A stretch of 64,000 nucleotides of DNA from Rachycentron canadum (taxonomy: Eukaryota > Chordata > Actinopteri > Carangiformes > Rachycentridae). How positions within the stretch are numbered: position 1 is the first letter of the stretch; every line of letters starts with the position of its first letter. The notes under the pieces are model-generated. The model was not told the DNA's origin and ran no database searches. It saw nothing but the letters and a program-made list of their open reading frames with translations. The stretch is from assembly GCA_038496675.1 (NCBI GenBank), contig CM076656.1, positions 20,450,897-20,514,896 of the forward strand, read 5' to 3'. The position numbers and the translations under genes are program-made. Shown here piece by piece: positions 36,281 to 49,045 of the stretch.

Positions 36281-39060
36281 TCAAGTTCATGCCAATTTTG
36301 GAGTTCATTATATCTTGTAATGTTGTATTGGACTGAATTATTCAAGCACTTGTTGGGGCAGCAAAATAATATTGACACTTTCCAACACAATATAATTGAG
36401 CAGTAACAATACCGAGATGAATCAACACCTCTCTGACACAGTGCCAACAAAAACTAAACATGACAAGCCTTTATTGCAAGGCTGTTGAAATTAATTGCAT
36501 GATGGTGTGTACTGTGTGCACACTGTACATATTGTATTTGCTTTGTTGCCTTCTGGTTGAACTCCCACAAGTAAAATGTAAATAAAAAAAAACAGCCAAC
36601 ATGTGAAAGCGGAGAGTCTATGGTACCACTGTCCTACCTTTTCCACTGCCAATTACAAGAAAGGTCTCACAACACTGCACAGCTGCAAGAAAAATAAAAA
36701 CAAAACAGACCAGACAAGAAGAAAATGACAAGAGTTGTTGAGAGTAAAAAAAAAAAAAGAAAAAAAAGGAAAAAAAAAAAAAAAAAGAATTATAATCATT
36801 ATAATGAATTCTTAACAGGAAATCTTGAATGAGAAAACTTCTTTCTCCACACATTCTCCTCTGCTGTATGATATAATCCATCACTGATTTGAGAAACAAT
36901 AGACAGCCCTGGTTGTTATATAAGGTACATCCGTGCTTTGTGTTCAGAGAGGACAAGTAACCACTCAAATGAGCTGTACTACTGGAACCACTCCACTGTT
37001 AGGGAATCAACACCAGGATTTCAGGACAACTGAACGCTGCAATTTCGTCTTTCATCAAGTTTTATAGTGTTTCTTTCACTCTTCTCTTGAGATGTTGCAT
37101 AACAGAGGAGGTGCTGACTGCTAATAACAGAGACAGTGCTGGGAACGCCGTGTAAGTGTTAACAAGTCTATATGGCAGGCATCTGTGTAATGGCCTCTTT
37201 GTACACATGCTCATCTAGTCCTAGTAGTTCTGATATGACAGCCATAATTGCATCTAGAACAGATACAACACACACGTGGGCACATGCTACACGCAGGCTT
37301 CCCGGATGCATTCGATTGTTGTATGATGGTTGTGAGCTGTTTTGTTCTCATCTTCCCACACAGTCATCATCTGTGAAGATGTGTGCAGATCTGCTGAGAA
37401 AGGAGGCAATCAGTGCCTTTCGCTCAGACACCATGCCTCATCCTACCCTTTTTTAACAGTTTTCTCAGATCTGCCAGAGCCCGCTGAACAATTAATAATT
37501 AACACATCGGCATATAATGGATCAGGAATAAATAATTCAGCCTGCCGATTTGGACTAAAATAGACCTGAGGCTAAGATGATCCTGCTACAGTGCAACAGG
37601 TTAGGGCAGAGATGTGAGACAGTGACATAGGTTGGACTATCAGTGCATTAAGAGACAGTGGCTGCAAGCTGATAACATTAATTTAGGAACATCAGTCAGA
37701 GTTATGCATGTATAATGAAGCTGGGAATACAGTAACTGCTGCTCTGCCCAGGGGCCAACACAACACTCACTGACAATATTTGTTCTAGCATTAAAATTCA
37801 TAAGTGCGTTGTTTTATGGTTACAACTGAGCTGATTTTGAATAACACATCTGTGAACAGAGAATAATAAAGAACAAAGAATAAAAACACCATTCCTCTCT
37901 CACGTGACTTAACTTTGACCGCCATGTCCAAGTTTTAATTACATATTATTTGCAATATAATTAGCATCTTAACAGCACCGCAAACAAGGCGAGACATAAT
38001 CAAGGTGCTAACCGGTGCTTGAGCTATGACTGATGTCTGGGCCAATGGCATTTTAATTAAGGCCACCATAATAGCAGGCCACATTATGACTAATTTTCCT
38101 CACTTCAAGCCTAGAGAGCATAATTTGTTAACTTAGTATGTTAATGGAGTAGCAAATACCAGTGTGCTTGGCTGCGAGAACAGCAGGGATGGAGATGGAG
38201 AGTGAAACCAGGGGGGGCCAATATGAGTGGACATGACTGTGACTAATACATGACTCAAGTGGGATCTGAAATGAGTCCAGTCTATTGGCAAATAACACTG
38301 TCGGTCAGTCTCTCTATTTCAAACAATGCCACGATATTTGCAGGTAATGCAGCTCTGCTCTTTCACACAAAGCCACATGTGCAGAGTGTTTTGGGTTTTC
38401 ATGGAAACTGCAGCCACCTGCGTGCTTGGCTGAACTTTGCAGCCTAGTAAAAGCAGGTCAAACACCTCTCGTCTTGTCTTGTCATTGAGTTACCATGGAT
38501 TCTCCTCAGCAGGAACAACAGAGTGTATAGCATTATTGCTGCAATTTCAAGCTCTGCCCTTAATAACACTGCATGGGGAATGTCTGGCAACGTGACTGTA
38601 TTGTCCTATTCTAAAAGACACACAGAGGAGGGGATCTGTGCAGATACAGTTACACTGACAACTACATAGACGAGGCCCAGAAGCTTCTGCTTAATCCTGC
38701 TGGGCAGTTATTGTACATTATTATTTATTGTCTTTCAGAGACATATTATGCTGAAACAATTATAAAGCCACTGTGAAGCACAAAGCTATGATTAATGAAG
38801 AAAAGGAAATACTCATTAAAACCAGTCATGTATGAAATCTAAAACAAATGGACTTCTATTGTACTATATTGCACTTTCACTGTACTTCCATACTGCCCAA
38901 GGCCATGGACACCAATTAGATTTTTAGGGGTTTTTAGGGCAGTAAATGACAATTATTATTTTTGTTATCAATCATCATATTGATTAATGGATTAATGGAG
39001 CTTTTATAGAACAAAGGGTCATGAAAGAGTGAAATTGTAAAAATAGTCACAAACTCAAGA

Positions 39061-39325
39061 TGGCACCTTCCGATTGTTTATTTTGTCCAACCAGCAGTCC
39101 GAAACTCTAAGATATGCAATTCAACATGTAGGCATTCCCTATTTCAAATAACATGTCACATGCCAAAGAGGTCCGGAGCCACTGGATTAGCCTATAAAAT
39201 GTCAGAAAAACATAGTGCAAAGAATGTCCATCACAATTTCCAAGGAGATGCCTTAAAAATAGTAAATTACTAAAAGATAGACAATTAATCAATTATCAAA
39301 TTAATTGGTGATTAATTCTGCCAAT
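39061..39325 (+). repeat. Dispersed teleost repeat (TTTTGTCCAACCAGCAGTC family)
   Basis: GTTTATTTTGTCCAACCAGC, AGATATGCAATTCAACATG and the closing AATTAATCAATTATCAAATT blocks give the same order as the other family members. Confidence 0.5.
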
Positions 39326-39843
39326 CAATTAACTGTATCAGATCTTAACATATTACAGTTAATGGATGATGTTCACTTTTGCCTTAAGATGACTGCTTCT
39401 CAGCTGATGAACAAAAACACAGAAGGTTGAAAATCGCTAAATGATTTCACCACCGACACAGCTAATGCAAGGAGAGACTCAACTTCAAGTGCTAATCCAA
39501 GGCCATAATTCATTTGCCATGTCTGTTGAGGCAATGCATGATAATGTGTGCTACTACCTGCCAGAGCCCAGGCTGCACAGTGAAGCTATTCATCCACACT
39601 CAAGCCTTGTTCTGTAGAGGAGCTTTACAATGTAAACACAGCAATGTGTTATAAAACATATCAATGTTTGCAAATCATATGTCATCCCCTTTTCAATCTT
39701 AGTTTGCAGTGGATTACACTGGGACAACAAGGAGGAATACTGAGTGTTTAAAAGAAGCAGGCAGCTTCTTTATCTATCCTTATTTTCTTGTTCTTTCACA
39801 CTTCTTCCATAGTAGAGTCATTGTGCATTCATAAAAAATGTCC

Positions 39844-39848
<5 letters not shown>

Positions 39849-39880
<32 letters not shown>
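39849..39880. repeat. (AC)n/(AT)n microsatellite
   Basis: AC repeat passing directly into ATATATAT. Confidence 0.9.
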
Positions 39881-39886
<6 letters not shown>

Positions 39887-40555
39887 CCTTAAAACTTTCA
39901 GCAAACATGAGGGACTTGTTTCAATCCAAACTGAAATTACATTAGTCAGGTGCGTGCACCACCTGACAAGATATCCACTGGTTTCATGTAACACTACACT
40001 TTTAGCCTTATCAGTAATTTATCATATATCAGAGACTGATAAACCTATATGTTGAATTGGATTTAAAAACAAAACAAAAAAACCACACATGCAACTCTTT
40101 GTTCAATTTATGACCTGAGGGCTCTATTTTTTCTTTTATCTTCCCAGCACTTTACATACATGGTAGCTGCTGGACAGAAATCCCCTTTCCAATGTAAACA
40201 AACGAAACTGCCAGGCAGAGGATGAATCCTACTATTGGCATATTATGTCAATAGCTCATAAATCAATTTTATAATTAGAATAATAACCCAATGTAATGGC
40301 CCTGTTCACCATACGCGTTGAAAGTTTGATACTTGTTTCCAGTTGCCGTTAGCTTCAGCATCATAAAGCTAATTTTGAATCATCGTCCTAACTGATTGGC
40401 GGTTACTTCCGCTAACTTGCTATTAAAAATAAGAGCCTGTGAAGTTATTAATTTCATCTTTGGGACTAAAATAAGATGCTTTAAATGTACTCAAGTTAGT
40501 TTTTAATGAGCCAGTTCACTCACTGTGGAGTGATATGACCACAGGCCTCTGATTT

Positions 40556-40588
40556 AAATAAATAAATAAATGAATAAATAAATAAAAA
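40556..40588. repeat. (AAAT)n microsatellite
   Basis: Imperfect AATA tetranucleotide run, about 90 bases inside the donor of the tnfaip8l1 first intron. Confidence 0.85.
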
Positions 40589-40676
40589 GATGTAACCGTT
40601 GTTGACCGTTGATGAGACGTTAGACGAAGAAGCGGTCGACCGTTAAGTTTAAGCAGCGACATCGTGGTGGACTCAC

Positions 40677-40742
40677 CTTCCTCTCTCGGCTCAGCGGGAC
40701 ACAGGAGTGGGTCAGCCAACAAGATGACAAGTTAATCTGGGA
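40677..40742 (-). other. tnfaip8l1 5' non-coding first exon (3' part)
   Basis: Minus-strand sequence ends in GAGAGAGGAAG|GTGAGT, a consensus splice donor, inside a CpG-rich block. Polarity and position fit the missing 5' UTR of tnfaip8l1. The 5' limit is unknown and may reach about 41.0 kb. A short ATG-initiated frame on this strand is probably incidental. Confidence 0.6.
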
Positions 40743-40998
40743 CAAAAAAAAAAAAAAAATCCCTCTCAAGTCTTCATCCTGGCAGCGCGGGGAAAAGTCG
40801 CTTCACAGCATGTTTTGTTTTGTTTGCTAGCTTGTTTTGTTGGAAGAAGAAGAAGGAGGGAAAAAAAAGCCCGACCTCCTCTAGTCGCTTCCTTTTTTGT
40901 TCTGTAACCGTGTATCAGGTACAGATGTGTGAATAATTGAAAGAGTGTTTCCTTGTCTCGGTTACAAGAGCTTGTTGTAACCCGATTCCTTCTTGTCT

Positions 40999-41025
<27 letters not shown>
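40999..41025. repeat. Poly(A) tract of about 27 bases
   Basis: Uninterrupted A run at the edge of the promoter block. It is T-rich on the tnfaip8l1 strand and may be nucleosome-disfavouring. Confidence 0.9.
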
Positions 41026-41030
<5 letters not shown>

Positions 41031-41039
41031 AAACTTGAG

Positions 41040-41135
41040 GGGGACCTGCAAATCAACAGATTGACGGGGGCTTGGGCCAATGAAGGAGCAACAAGGGGGC
41101 GGGCACCCGGTCCAATCAGGCCCAAAGAAAGGAGC
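41040..41135 (-). promoter_or_regulatory. CCAAT/GC-box promoter of tnfaip8l1
   Basis: Two CCAAT pentamers (41077-41081, 41112-41116) flank a GGGGGCGGGC GC box (41095-41104) in a GC-rich stretch just upstream of the inferred first exon. The two CCAATs have the spacing of paired NF-Y sites. No TATA box is visible. Confidence 0.55.
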
Positions 41136-42696
41136 GTTTTACGGCCAGCACATTCCCTGCCCCATTAGGGTTTCCAGTAATTATCCCTGTCCAGTCCACA
41201 GTCCCAAAGCTGGAAGTTTCCCAAAGGAAATGGTGTTAAGGGAACAATGAGCAGGAACTGTGGGGAGCAGCTTTTCTGTCATGAATAAAATTATATACTG
41301 GCTTTTTAAATTACACATCAATGAAATGCTCCATTTTTATTTTTTTTTTTAAATTTCATAATTTGAAATAGCATTTATTAACACCCAGGGTGGTAATATT
41401 TTTAATAGATGTGTGTGTGTTTGTGAGAGAGAGAAAGAGAGAGAGAGATTTTGTCAGCGGATGTTTTCTGGACAGAGGAAGTTTTTCCACATCTGTCATA
41501 ACGAGGACACCGGAAATCCCGGGGTCAAAATAACCCTCTTGCAATGCATTGTTATCTTAACGCTGAGGTAATGTTATTGTTGGTATGGACATTATTCACT
41601 GTTGCTTTCATTGTCAGAGACTTCCGGTCAGCAGCTGCATTACTACCCCCATAGTCTTTAGCCTATAAATATACTATCATATATATATAGTATTAGTCTT
41701 TGTCTTTGTCTCATCCATAGTGTCTTAATAAAACAGGATACTTTAAAACACCTGTAGTGGTGAAATGGATCCAGTGCGTCCTCTAGTGGTAACATATGAT
41801 GATGGTTGGGGAAAAAAACCAAGTCTCTCAAGTCAGGATATTAAATGTGCAAAGGGAGTGAGCTATCTGAGCCATCAGCATGGCTTTATCAACAGAAGAA
41901 CAAATGCAGCAATGTGAATTATAGTGTTGTCAAATACATAAAACATGGCAATGGTAATTACATGAACATTTTTTCTATAATGTTTCATTATATTTCATTC
42001 ATATTCATGTTTTATTATATATCATATTAAACCTGTAAGGATTTAAAAAAAAAAAAAATTGATTAATCTACAAATTTTCTTCTTGACTGATTGTCTGATT
42101 CTCATCTATTTCCATTTGTCCAAGCTTGTTTTGTTTTCAGATCGCTTGTTTCATCTAACCAGCTGTCCAATCTATTAAGTCTTTCAACTTTATCTGAAAG
42201 TGAGAGTGGTTCATCACTATCAAATGTTGCAGATAGTAGCTTACTAATTACAGTTATCTCTAATTATACCACAAAGTCTATGAATAAGTTATTCTTCCAC
42301 TCATGCTTTTGCAACAGATCAGTCTCATTTGTCAGCCAACCTGCCTTTTCTGTGGGGATCACAGTTTGGCCATAATAATGTACTTCTGCATATGTGGGAA
42401 TGTGTTATTGGAGGGGGCTTTGTGGAGATTAAACTCTTCATTCCTCAGATAATGCACCAAGCCCATTAGTCTTTAGTTCACATTTAATTTTTAAAAAGGC
42501 TTTGCAGGGCCTTAAATAGAATATTTATTGCTGATATTAAAAGAACAGAGATACATAACAGTGCAAATGTACCTGTGACATTTTCACGGCAAAACATCAC
42601 AATCTACTATCAAAATTATGACTTTACCCCATAATAAACCACTGAAACCACCGTGTCTTCATCTTCGTCTGCACCTGTGGGTTTTTTTTTTTTTGA
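41136..42696. other. Intergenic region between tnfaip8l1 and cope
   Basis: Divergent promoters bound this 1.6 kb stretch. It contains two CCGGAA/TTCCGG ETS-like motifs (about 41512 and 41631), AT-rich simple sequence near 41680, and a decayed-looking open frame on the minus strand at about 42110-42375. No intact gene was seen. Confidence 0.6.
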
Positions 42697-42777
42697 ACTC
42701 CACTTCCCACAATCCTCGGTACCAAGCAGGAAGGTGACGTGTTTTTGCTACGTGTCAGGAAGTTGTCTGTAGTCAAC
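42697..42777 (+). promoter_or_regulatory. cope proximal promoter with ZNF143-type and TGACGTG elements
   Basis: ACTCCACTTCCCACAATCC (42697-42715) agrees with the ZNF143/STAF site ACTACAnTTCCCAnAATGC at all but two fixed positions. TGACGTG follows at 42735-42741, then TACGTGTCA. All lie within 80 bases of the start codon, as expected for a TATA-less housekeeping promoter. Confidence 0.5.
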
Positions 42778-45700
42778 ATGGCGGCGCAGCAGGGAGATGT
42801 TGATGAACTTTTCGATGTAAAAAACGCTTATTACATCGGCAGTTATCAACAATGTATAAACGAAGCTCAGAAGGTGAAGGTAGGTAACGCGAATTAACGG
42901 GTGAATGTTTTTTAAAATGTGTTATTTTGTCCGTTTTGTGACTCTTAGCTCACCGCATCATTCGCTGTGTTTGCGAACGACGATGCGAACATGTTTTATA
43001 GCTAATACTCCCCAATTTTCTAATTCAGGTAAGTTGAGTTAAGTTAATTCATCTTATGTTTTTTCTCTGAAGCCGTCGTCACCAGAGAAGGAGACTGAAC
43101 GGGACATGTTTTTGTACAGAGCATACATTGCCCAGGTAAGGCTGTGTGCGACGTCCTCAAGTATAAATCTTCTATATCACACTGAGCTCAGTTTCTTGTC
43201 ATTATCTGGGTGTCAGTGAGTATTTTCCAACATCACAGATAAAAAAAACAACAAAAAAAAAAACATGCTCATCCTTCCCTGTTGTGTCTTGTGCTTTTGC
43301 AGAGAAAGTATGCTGTTGTCCTGGATGACATCAAGACCAATTCTCCTCCTGAGCTTCAAGCTGTTAAGATGTTTGCAGAATATCTGTCGAGTGAAAGCAA
43401 AAGGTGAGAGCTTGCATTTGACACTAAGTTCAAAATGGAGGTAAATGATATGGCTAAAACATAGTCACTTTGTCAGTATGTTGTGCAAACTGTAAATTTT
43501 AATAAATCCATTAGTTCTTTTTTTTTTTAGCAGCGTAATCTTTTACTTAGCACAAGGTAATACATATTAATACCTGCACCAGGAAATTACTAAATATGCA
43601 ATATAAGGCTCAATTGCTCAAATATATTATCCAGCTCCAGCTCAAGCTTCTGCTTTAGCATAGAGCATGATTCAAGGGTTTTCTTGAGTTTAAAGTCCTT
43701 AACGTTTGGATTGTTTTAATGCTGCTATTTTATTTTATTATTTTTCTATGCAGGGATGCTATTGTTGCTGATCTAGATAAAAAGATGTCTAAGAGTGTGG
43801 ATGCTGCCAACACCACCTTCCTCCTCATGGCCGGTTCCATATACTATCATGAGATGAACACTGATGCTGCTCTCAGGACTCTGCACCAAGGAGAAAGCCT
43901 GGAGTGGTAAGAGGGGATCGAGATTTTACTTTTCGTAGTTACTAGTTTGTTTACAATCCAAACTGATTTCAAATAAATATATAATCAAAGAAAATAAGAT
44001 CTGCTGCCTTCCGTGAAATACAATCTACGTCCATTGGAATTGTAACAAAGATGACAGATCAAATTTATTTCATCCTCGTTCCTTGCATTTTATTGTCATC
44101 AACCACCCAGGTAATGTGTAAACAAACATAAAACTGTATCATCATTGACACTGAGATGAATTCTCAGTAAAGCAGGTTCACATTTCCAAAAGCATTGAAT
44201 GGAAAAGCCACAGAAAATAAAACAATTTGTAAATTATTGATTCTGCCATCACACCTGCTTCACAAAGCTCTCTAAAGTTGCTGGGTTTTGTGATGTTTGT
44301 GATGATATTTTAAGATTATTGGCATGAAACTGAGCAAACTGAACTAATCATTTGTTTGTTTTTCAGCATGGCCATGACCATTCAGGTGTTGCTGAGTCTG
44401 GATCGTGTTGACCTGGCAAGGTATGGTTAAACCCTGTTTTACGATGATTATGATAATAGATACATTCTGCTTTGTAGACACTCTGTATTCAAACCTACTA
44501 TATATAAAGTTAAGCCTGAACCAATATAATAATAATAATAATAATATTAATAAGAGACTTATCACACACACACAGTTATATACTTGAAGCTGGACTGTGT
44601 TCTTCTAATAGTAATGACATTGCTCTCTTGTCTTTCTCATTGACAGGAAAGAACTGAAGAAGATGCAGGAGCAGGATGAGGATGCCACTCTAACTCAGCT
44701 GGCCACAGCCTGGGTTAATATCGCTGTGGTGAGGGGACGAGCATTAATTTATTTGAATAACACCATCAACATTTATAGTTGATTTATGGATTACCCCCCC
44801 CCCCAACAAACATAATGTTGATGTATAATACATCTGATTATTTGTGGAGTGGAAGAGAATTTATTTATAAATCAACTAAAAATGATTGTGATGATTTATT
44901 GAATTGGATTAGTTGATGATTAGTCATTATATGATGCCCATCATACTATAAATATCCATGCTGTATTTGCATGCAGGCTTGGTATATAACTATAGACCAG
45001 TGTAAGGACTGCCTTCCTTTGAAATTTCTCATATTGCAAACTATAGTGCTTCCAACACCAGTTGGAGCAATAAACACCAAAGCAAAAATAATCAAAACTT
45101 GGTTACACACTTACACACACACAGATTATATTTGTTCTTGCTGACATTTAATTGCATTCTGCTTGTTGTTCCAGGGTGGAGAAAAGCTGCAGGATGCCTA
45201 CTACATCTTCCAGGAGATGTCAGACAAGTACTCATCAACACTGTTGCTTCTCAACGGACAGGCCGCCTGTTACATGGCTCAGAACAAGTGGGAGGAGGCT
45301 GAGGGAGTGCTACAGGAGGCACTTGACAAGGTTAGATGACAGTTGAGTCTTTTTTTTTTTGTCTCTGTTGTTTTGTCTCTTAATTATTAACTGGCACAGA
45401 ACACACTGTGGTACAGATACATGGACAGTTGCTTACTCAGTTAAAGCTCTTAATTGCTTGCTACATGATGGTATCATATCATATCCATCATGATTAAATG
45501 GCGGCTAAGTAAGGGAGGTCTGCCAGAGCAGTGATAGAAACAGGGCTGAAACTCATTACAAGATGCATTTAAAGTAATTCTTGAGTAAGGAAAATATTAA
45601 AGAGGGGCTATTATTGAAAAGAAGTAATAGTTTTGGGTTGGCTGCTCTGAGTCCTTCTCCTATTCAGAATTACCTCATATAGTATAAATTATCTAAATAT

Positions 45701-48700
45701 AATATAACTTGCAATATGGCCAAGTACAATATCCAAATCTTCAAAAAATTGCAAGTGCTACAACTGGAAGGCGAAATGTGTTGTAGTATTATTATGCATT
45801 GTTAGCACCATAAGCATTGTGGTGCTACAGAGGCGCCCTGGTCTGCAAATCACCAGACATATTCTCCAAACATGAAGGAACATCTTTGTTTGGTTCAAGA
45901 GCCAACAAAAAACACTTTGTCATTTCAATTTTTTGCTGTGAAAATAAAATATAAAATTGACCATTCCAACTGAAATCGCAATCCTATATCACAATATGAT
46001 TTACTCTATGTCCTGCCTGCATATATTACCATAACAGCGTAATTTGCAGCAAAATTAATTATAAGATAGAGCATAAAATGAAAATGATGATGTTTTTCTA
46101 TATATCATCACAGAATAAATATGTCCTATTGTACAGCCTCAAATGAGCTGATTCCAACATCTCAGTTTAATGTCACTACCTGAAAATAATGATAATCACT
46201 GTGAAGCTTTATGAATTATTATAGGTGTGTTATACTAATAAGGGTAGTTACTTCTAAGAGCTAACAATTAAGGTCTAACATGACAACTCTCAAATAAGGC
46301 CAAATGTTTATTACACTATGTGCACTACACAGCTACCTGCATTGTAACAGCAGATGGCATGATGAGATTTGTCTTTTTTGAGCTTGTGTATTTTCCATTC
46401 TAAATACTGTTGATGTAAATGTATTGAATATCTGCTTTGTGGTTGTAAATGCTGCAGCTGTCTGAATCAGCTTTTACCAGATTTTCTGAGCTCTCCTTTT
46501 GGAATAAGTTATCCAGATAACTTTGATAATTTAGTAATCCTGCTTCATGGGCCCAGGTTAATGACGCTTTGACTGGGATTCATCCTACAGGATTAACTGG
46601 TTAAACTTTTACAAAGAATAGCTTTTCCATTGTTTCTTTTTATTTTTTCCCCTCACAGGACATAACAGGACTGTAATGTGACTAAACAATATTGTTCGCA
46701 CTTGCATTCTGCCTAGCTTAACCAGGAAAAGCTTTTATTGTGATAGAATATAATAAACAGATCTTATAATGTTTGACACATGCAGAAATACAAAAATATA
46801 TAAGAGCAACAAGCACTTTTCTTTTGCTTCTGCACTGCACATGAGCTACCTGCACTTATGACTGAGGAAATTAAGATAACTTCTTTCAGGTTTTCGTCTC
46901 AGTGAGAGACCTGAAATGTGCTAAACAGCATGTACTACTCACTTTCACTGCCTAGTTTCCACGTGTTGATTTAGCTGTGTGATAATACAGCTCCGACTTT
47001 CTAGTCATCTGTCTTTCTGTCTTCCCCTTTTTAGGACAGCAGCCACCCTGAGACGTTGATCAACCTTATAGTGCTGACTCAGCACCTGGGCAAAGCTCCC
47101 GAGGTGAGACTTTGGACCTGAAGCTGTTAAGAAGAGCACTGCTTTAACAGCCATTAGTTATGCAGTTTCCTATAGATGAGTAAACCCTTGTTCAAAGAAG
47201 TCTTGAAAAAAATCTTTGCCCAATAACAATCTGTGCTTATGAGTGCAAGATTCTCAGAAATATAATGTGGCATTGATTTAACCAGCCATGCAATTTTTGA
47301 TTGCATTTGTGTTCTGTCATAGAAAGTGTCATCTGTGCATATTTGCCGGTTTAGTGCCATGCACGAGTTAGATACCCTGGAACTCAGAGTTCATGAGATA
47401 AAGACTCAATTATCTTCCTTAGTTTTGATGGACTTGATAGTAATGCAGTACAATGCTGACCATTGACTCAAAGCCATCATTAAAAAGTTTCCAACTGTGA
47501 TAACCACTGATTAGCACACCTCACCCAAGGTTAACTCAAACTATGTAGACAATTTTTTACAAACAAGCCTAATCCTCAGGAATGTAAGAAAAGAGAAAGC
47601 TTTCAAAGGAGTTTAATGTTGTATAAATCTAAACTCAGCATTATTAAAGCTGTTCATCCTTGTGTTAAAATGGCTTCCTGGTGATGGTGAAAGTTTATAT
47701 GTTTATTGTCAGCTGCATTTGTTCTTATGGAAATTGAGCCCTAAAATGTCTGAATAGAACTAAGAAATTTCAACAATTTCGAAGACAACGGTACAAAGAT
47801 CAGCAGTATCTGAGGTGCAGAATGGCCTGAGCCAGAGTTTGAAACAGGAGCGTTAGCTGTGGTTTGATTTTATTTTATTGACAATGGCCTGCCAACAGAC
47901 ACAAACAAAGCTTGTAATATGAGTGAAACATTACCTTTTTTTTTTTTTTTTGTAAACAAGCCTCACTCACTACAAGCTTAATAGTGAGCACACACAGAAA
48001 TGCATCTTGTGAAACAAACAAAACAGCAGAAATATGTGCTCCGGGCCCTGAAAAACTGGTTTTGTTGTTGACAAACATTCATTACCTTTACTGTGAATTT
48101 TTTTTTTTTTTTTGGCTGTCATTTGCTGTCACTTTATAACTTGATCTGTTTACTTCTCTCCTCAGGTAACCAATCGGTACCTCTCCCAGCTGAAAGATGC
48201 ACACAGAGCTCACCCATTCCTCAAGGACTATTTAACCAAGGTAACTTGCTCATGTCAGGGCGTTATTCCAGTGCTCTTTGTTACACTGTAATTGTGGTAG
48301 ACTTCACTAATTGCAGTCTTTTACTCACCCATTCATGACTGTAGTGCAACCATATTATTACTTTTGAACATCTGAAAGAGTAGAGCTGTCATTGGAATAT
48401 ATATATGTATATATGAGGAGCTGTGGTCAGGGCTATTAGGGTTCACAAGTACCACTCACAGTTTTTGATAAACCCTCATAACCTTTACTCTGTTTATAAT
48501 TTTACTACCTGGCTTGGTTGTTTTGGTGGTCGGGCAGCAGGTGACCTTGGAGCAGCGCCAGTGACAACATTTAACTCGACTTAGCCTTTGTTACACATAC
48601 ACAAGTGTGCAGATGTACACGATGCACAGCTGTTCCTATAGTCAGATGCTTTTTCCTGGGGTTCAACTGGTTCCTCTGTTCTCTGTTTTTCTTCAGGAGA

Positions 48701-48750
48701 ATGAGTTTGACAGACTAGCGATGCAGTATGCTCCCACTGCTACAGCCTGA
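42778..48750 (+). CDS. cope: Coatomer subunit epsilon
   Basis: Ten coding exons: 42778-42879, 43073-43135, 43303-43403, 43754-43906, 44367-44420, 44647-44728, 45175-45330, 47035-47103, 48166-48240 and 48697-48750. Every junction is GT-AG and in frame, giving 302 residues (human 308). Epsilon-COP is the TPR-like alpha-solenoid subunit of the COPI coat that binds alpha-COP and stabilises the complex on Golgi-to-ER vesicles. Family-specific stretches include DELFDVKNAYYIGSYQQCIN near the N-terminus, ANTTFLLMAGSIY, GGEKLQDAYYIFQEM, LLLNGQAACYMAQNKW and EVTNRYLSQLKDAH. The start follows AGTCAACATGG, with a purine at -3 and G at +4. cers1 lies next downstream in the same direction, as in human 19p13.11. 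Confidence 0.97.
44526..44553. repeat. (AAT)n microsatellite in cope intron 5
   Basis: AATAATAAT run of about 26 bases, slightly interrupted. Confidence 0.85.
45331..47034 (+). other. cope intron 7
   Basis: 1.7 kb, GTTAGA...TTTTTAG. AT-rich unique-looking DNA. I searched by eye for C/D-box or H/ACA-like snoRNA features and saw none that I could support. Confidence 0.7.
47104..48165 (+). other. cope intron 8
   Basis: 1.06 kb with T runs at about 47937-47951 and 48097-48112. Nothing else was seen. Confidence 0.8.
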
Positions 48751-49045
48751 GACTCCTGCTTCGCCTCAGATGCATCAACAATGGACTTAAAACACTCTGT
48801 CTTTCACACACACACAAACCATATTTGTTTTGTTTTTTTAACTAGAAAAAAAATTACTTAAATAAAACTTGGTTGTGTTATTTAAACCAGACTTCAGGTC
48901 ATCATATCCCGTGGGGATAGACCAAACATGTCTGATTGGGTATCCATTCTTTATAAATTTGCATTTCTCTTATTGAAATCAAAACATATGTTTAATGTAA
49001 GCATTCCTTTGAACTGATAATAAATGTTTAATACATTTGAAGTGT
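48751..49045 (+). other. cope 3' UTR with two polyadenylation signals
   Basis: AATAAA occurs at 48861-48866 and again at 49019-49024, 110 and 270 bases beyond the TGA stop, suggesting short and long 3' UTR forms. Confidence 0.65.

Larger units (their letters stand above)
29765..40676 (-). other. Long 5' UTR intron of tnfaip8l1
   Basis: About 10.9 kb between the non-coding first exon (donor GAAG|GTGAGT at 40677/40676) and the ATG exon (acceptor CCCAG at 29769-29765). It holds several dispersed repeats, microsatellites, a possible promoter-like patch at 30.36-30.49 kb and homeodomain-site-rich DNA at 37.4-38.2 kb. No other gene was recognised. Confidence 0.65.

Noticed and set aside
36618..36968. 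A phenylalanine-rich minus-strand frame of 116 codons.
   Set aside because: It is produced by long A runs at 36.75-36.79 kb.
45331..47034. Possible snoRNA within a cope intron.
   Set aside because: No paired C and D boxes with a terminal stem, and no H/ACA arrangement, could be found by eye.
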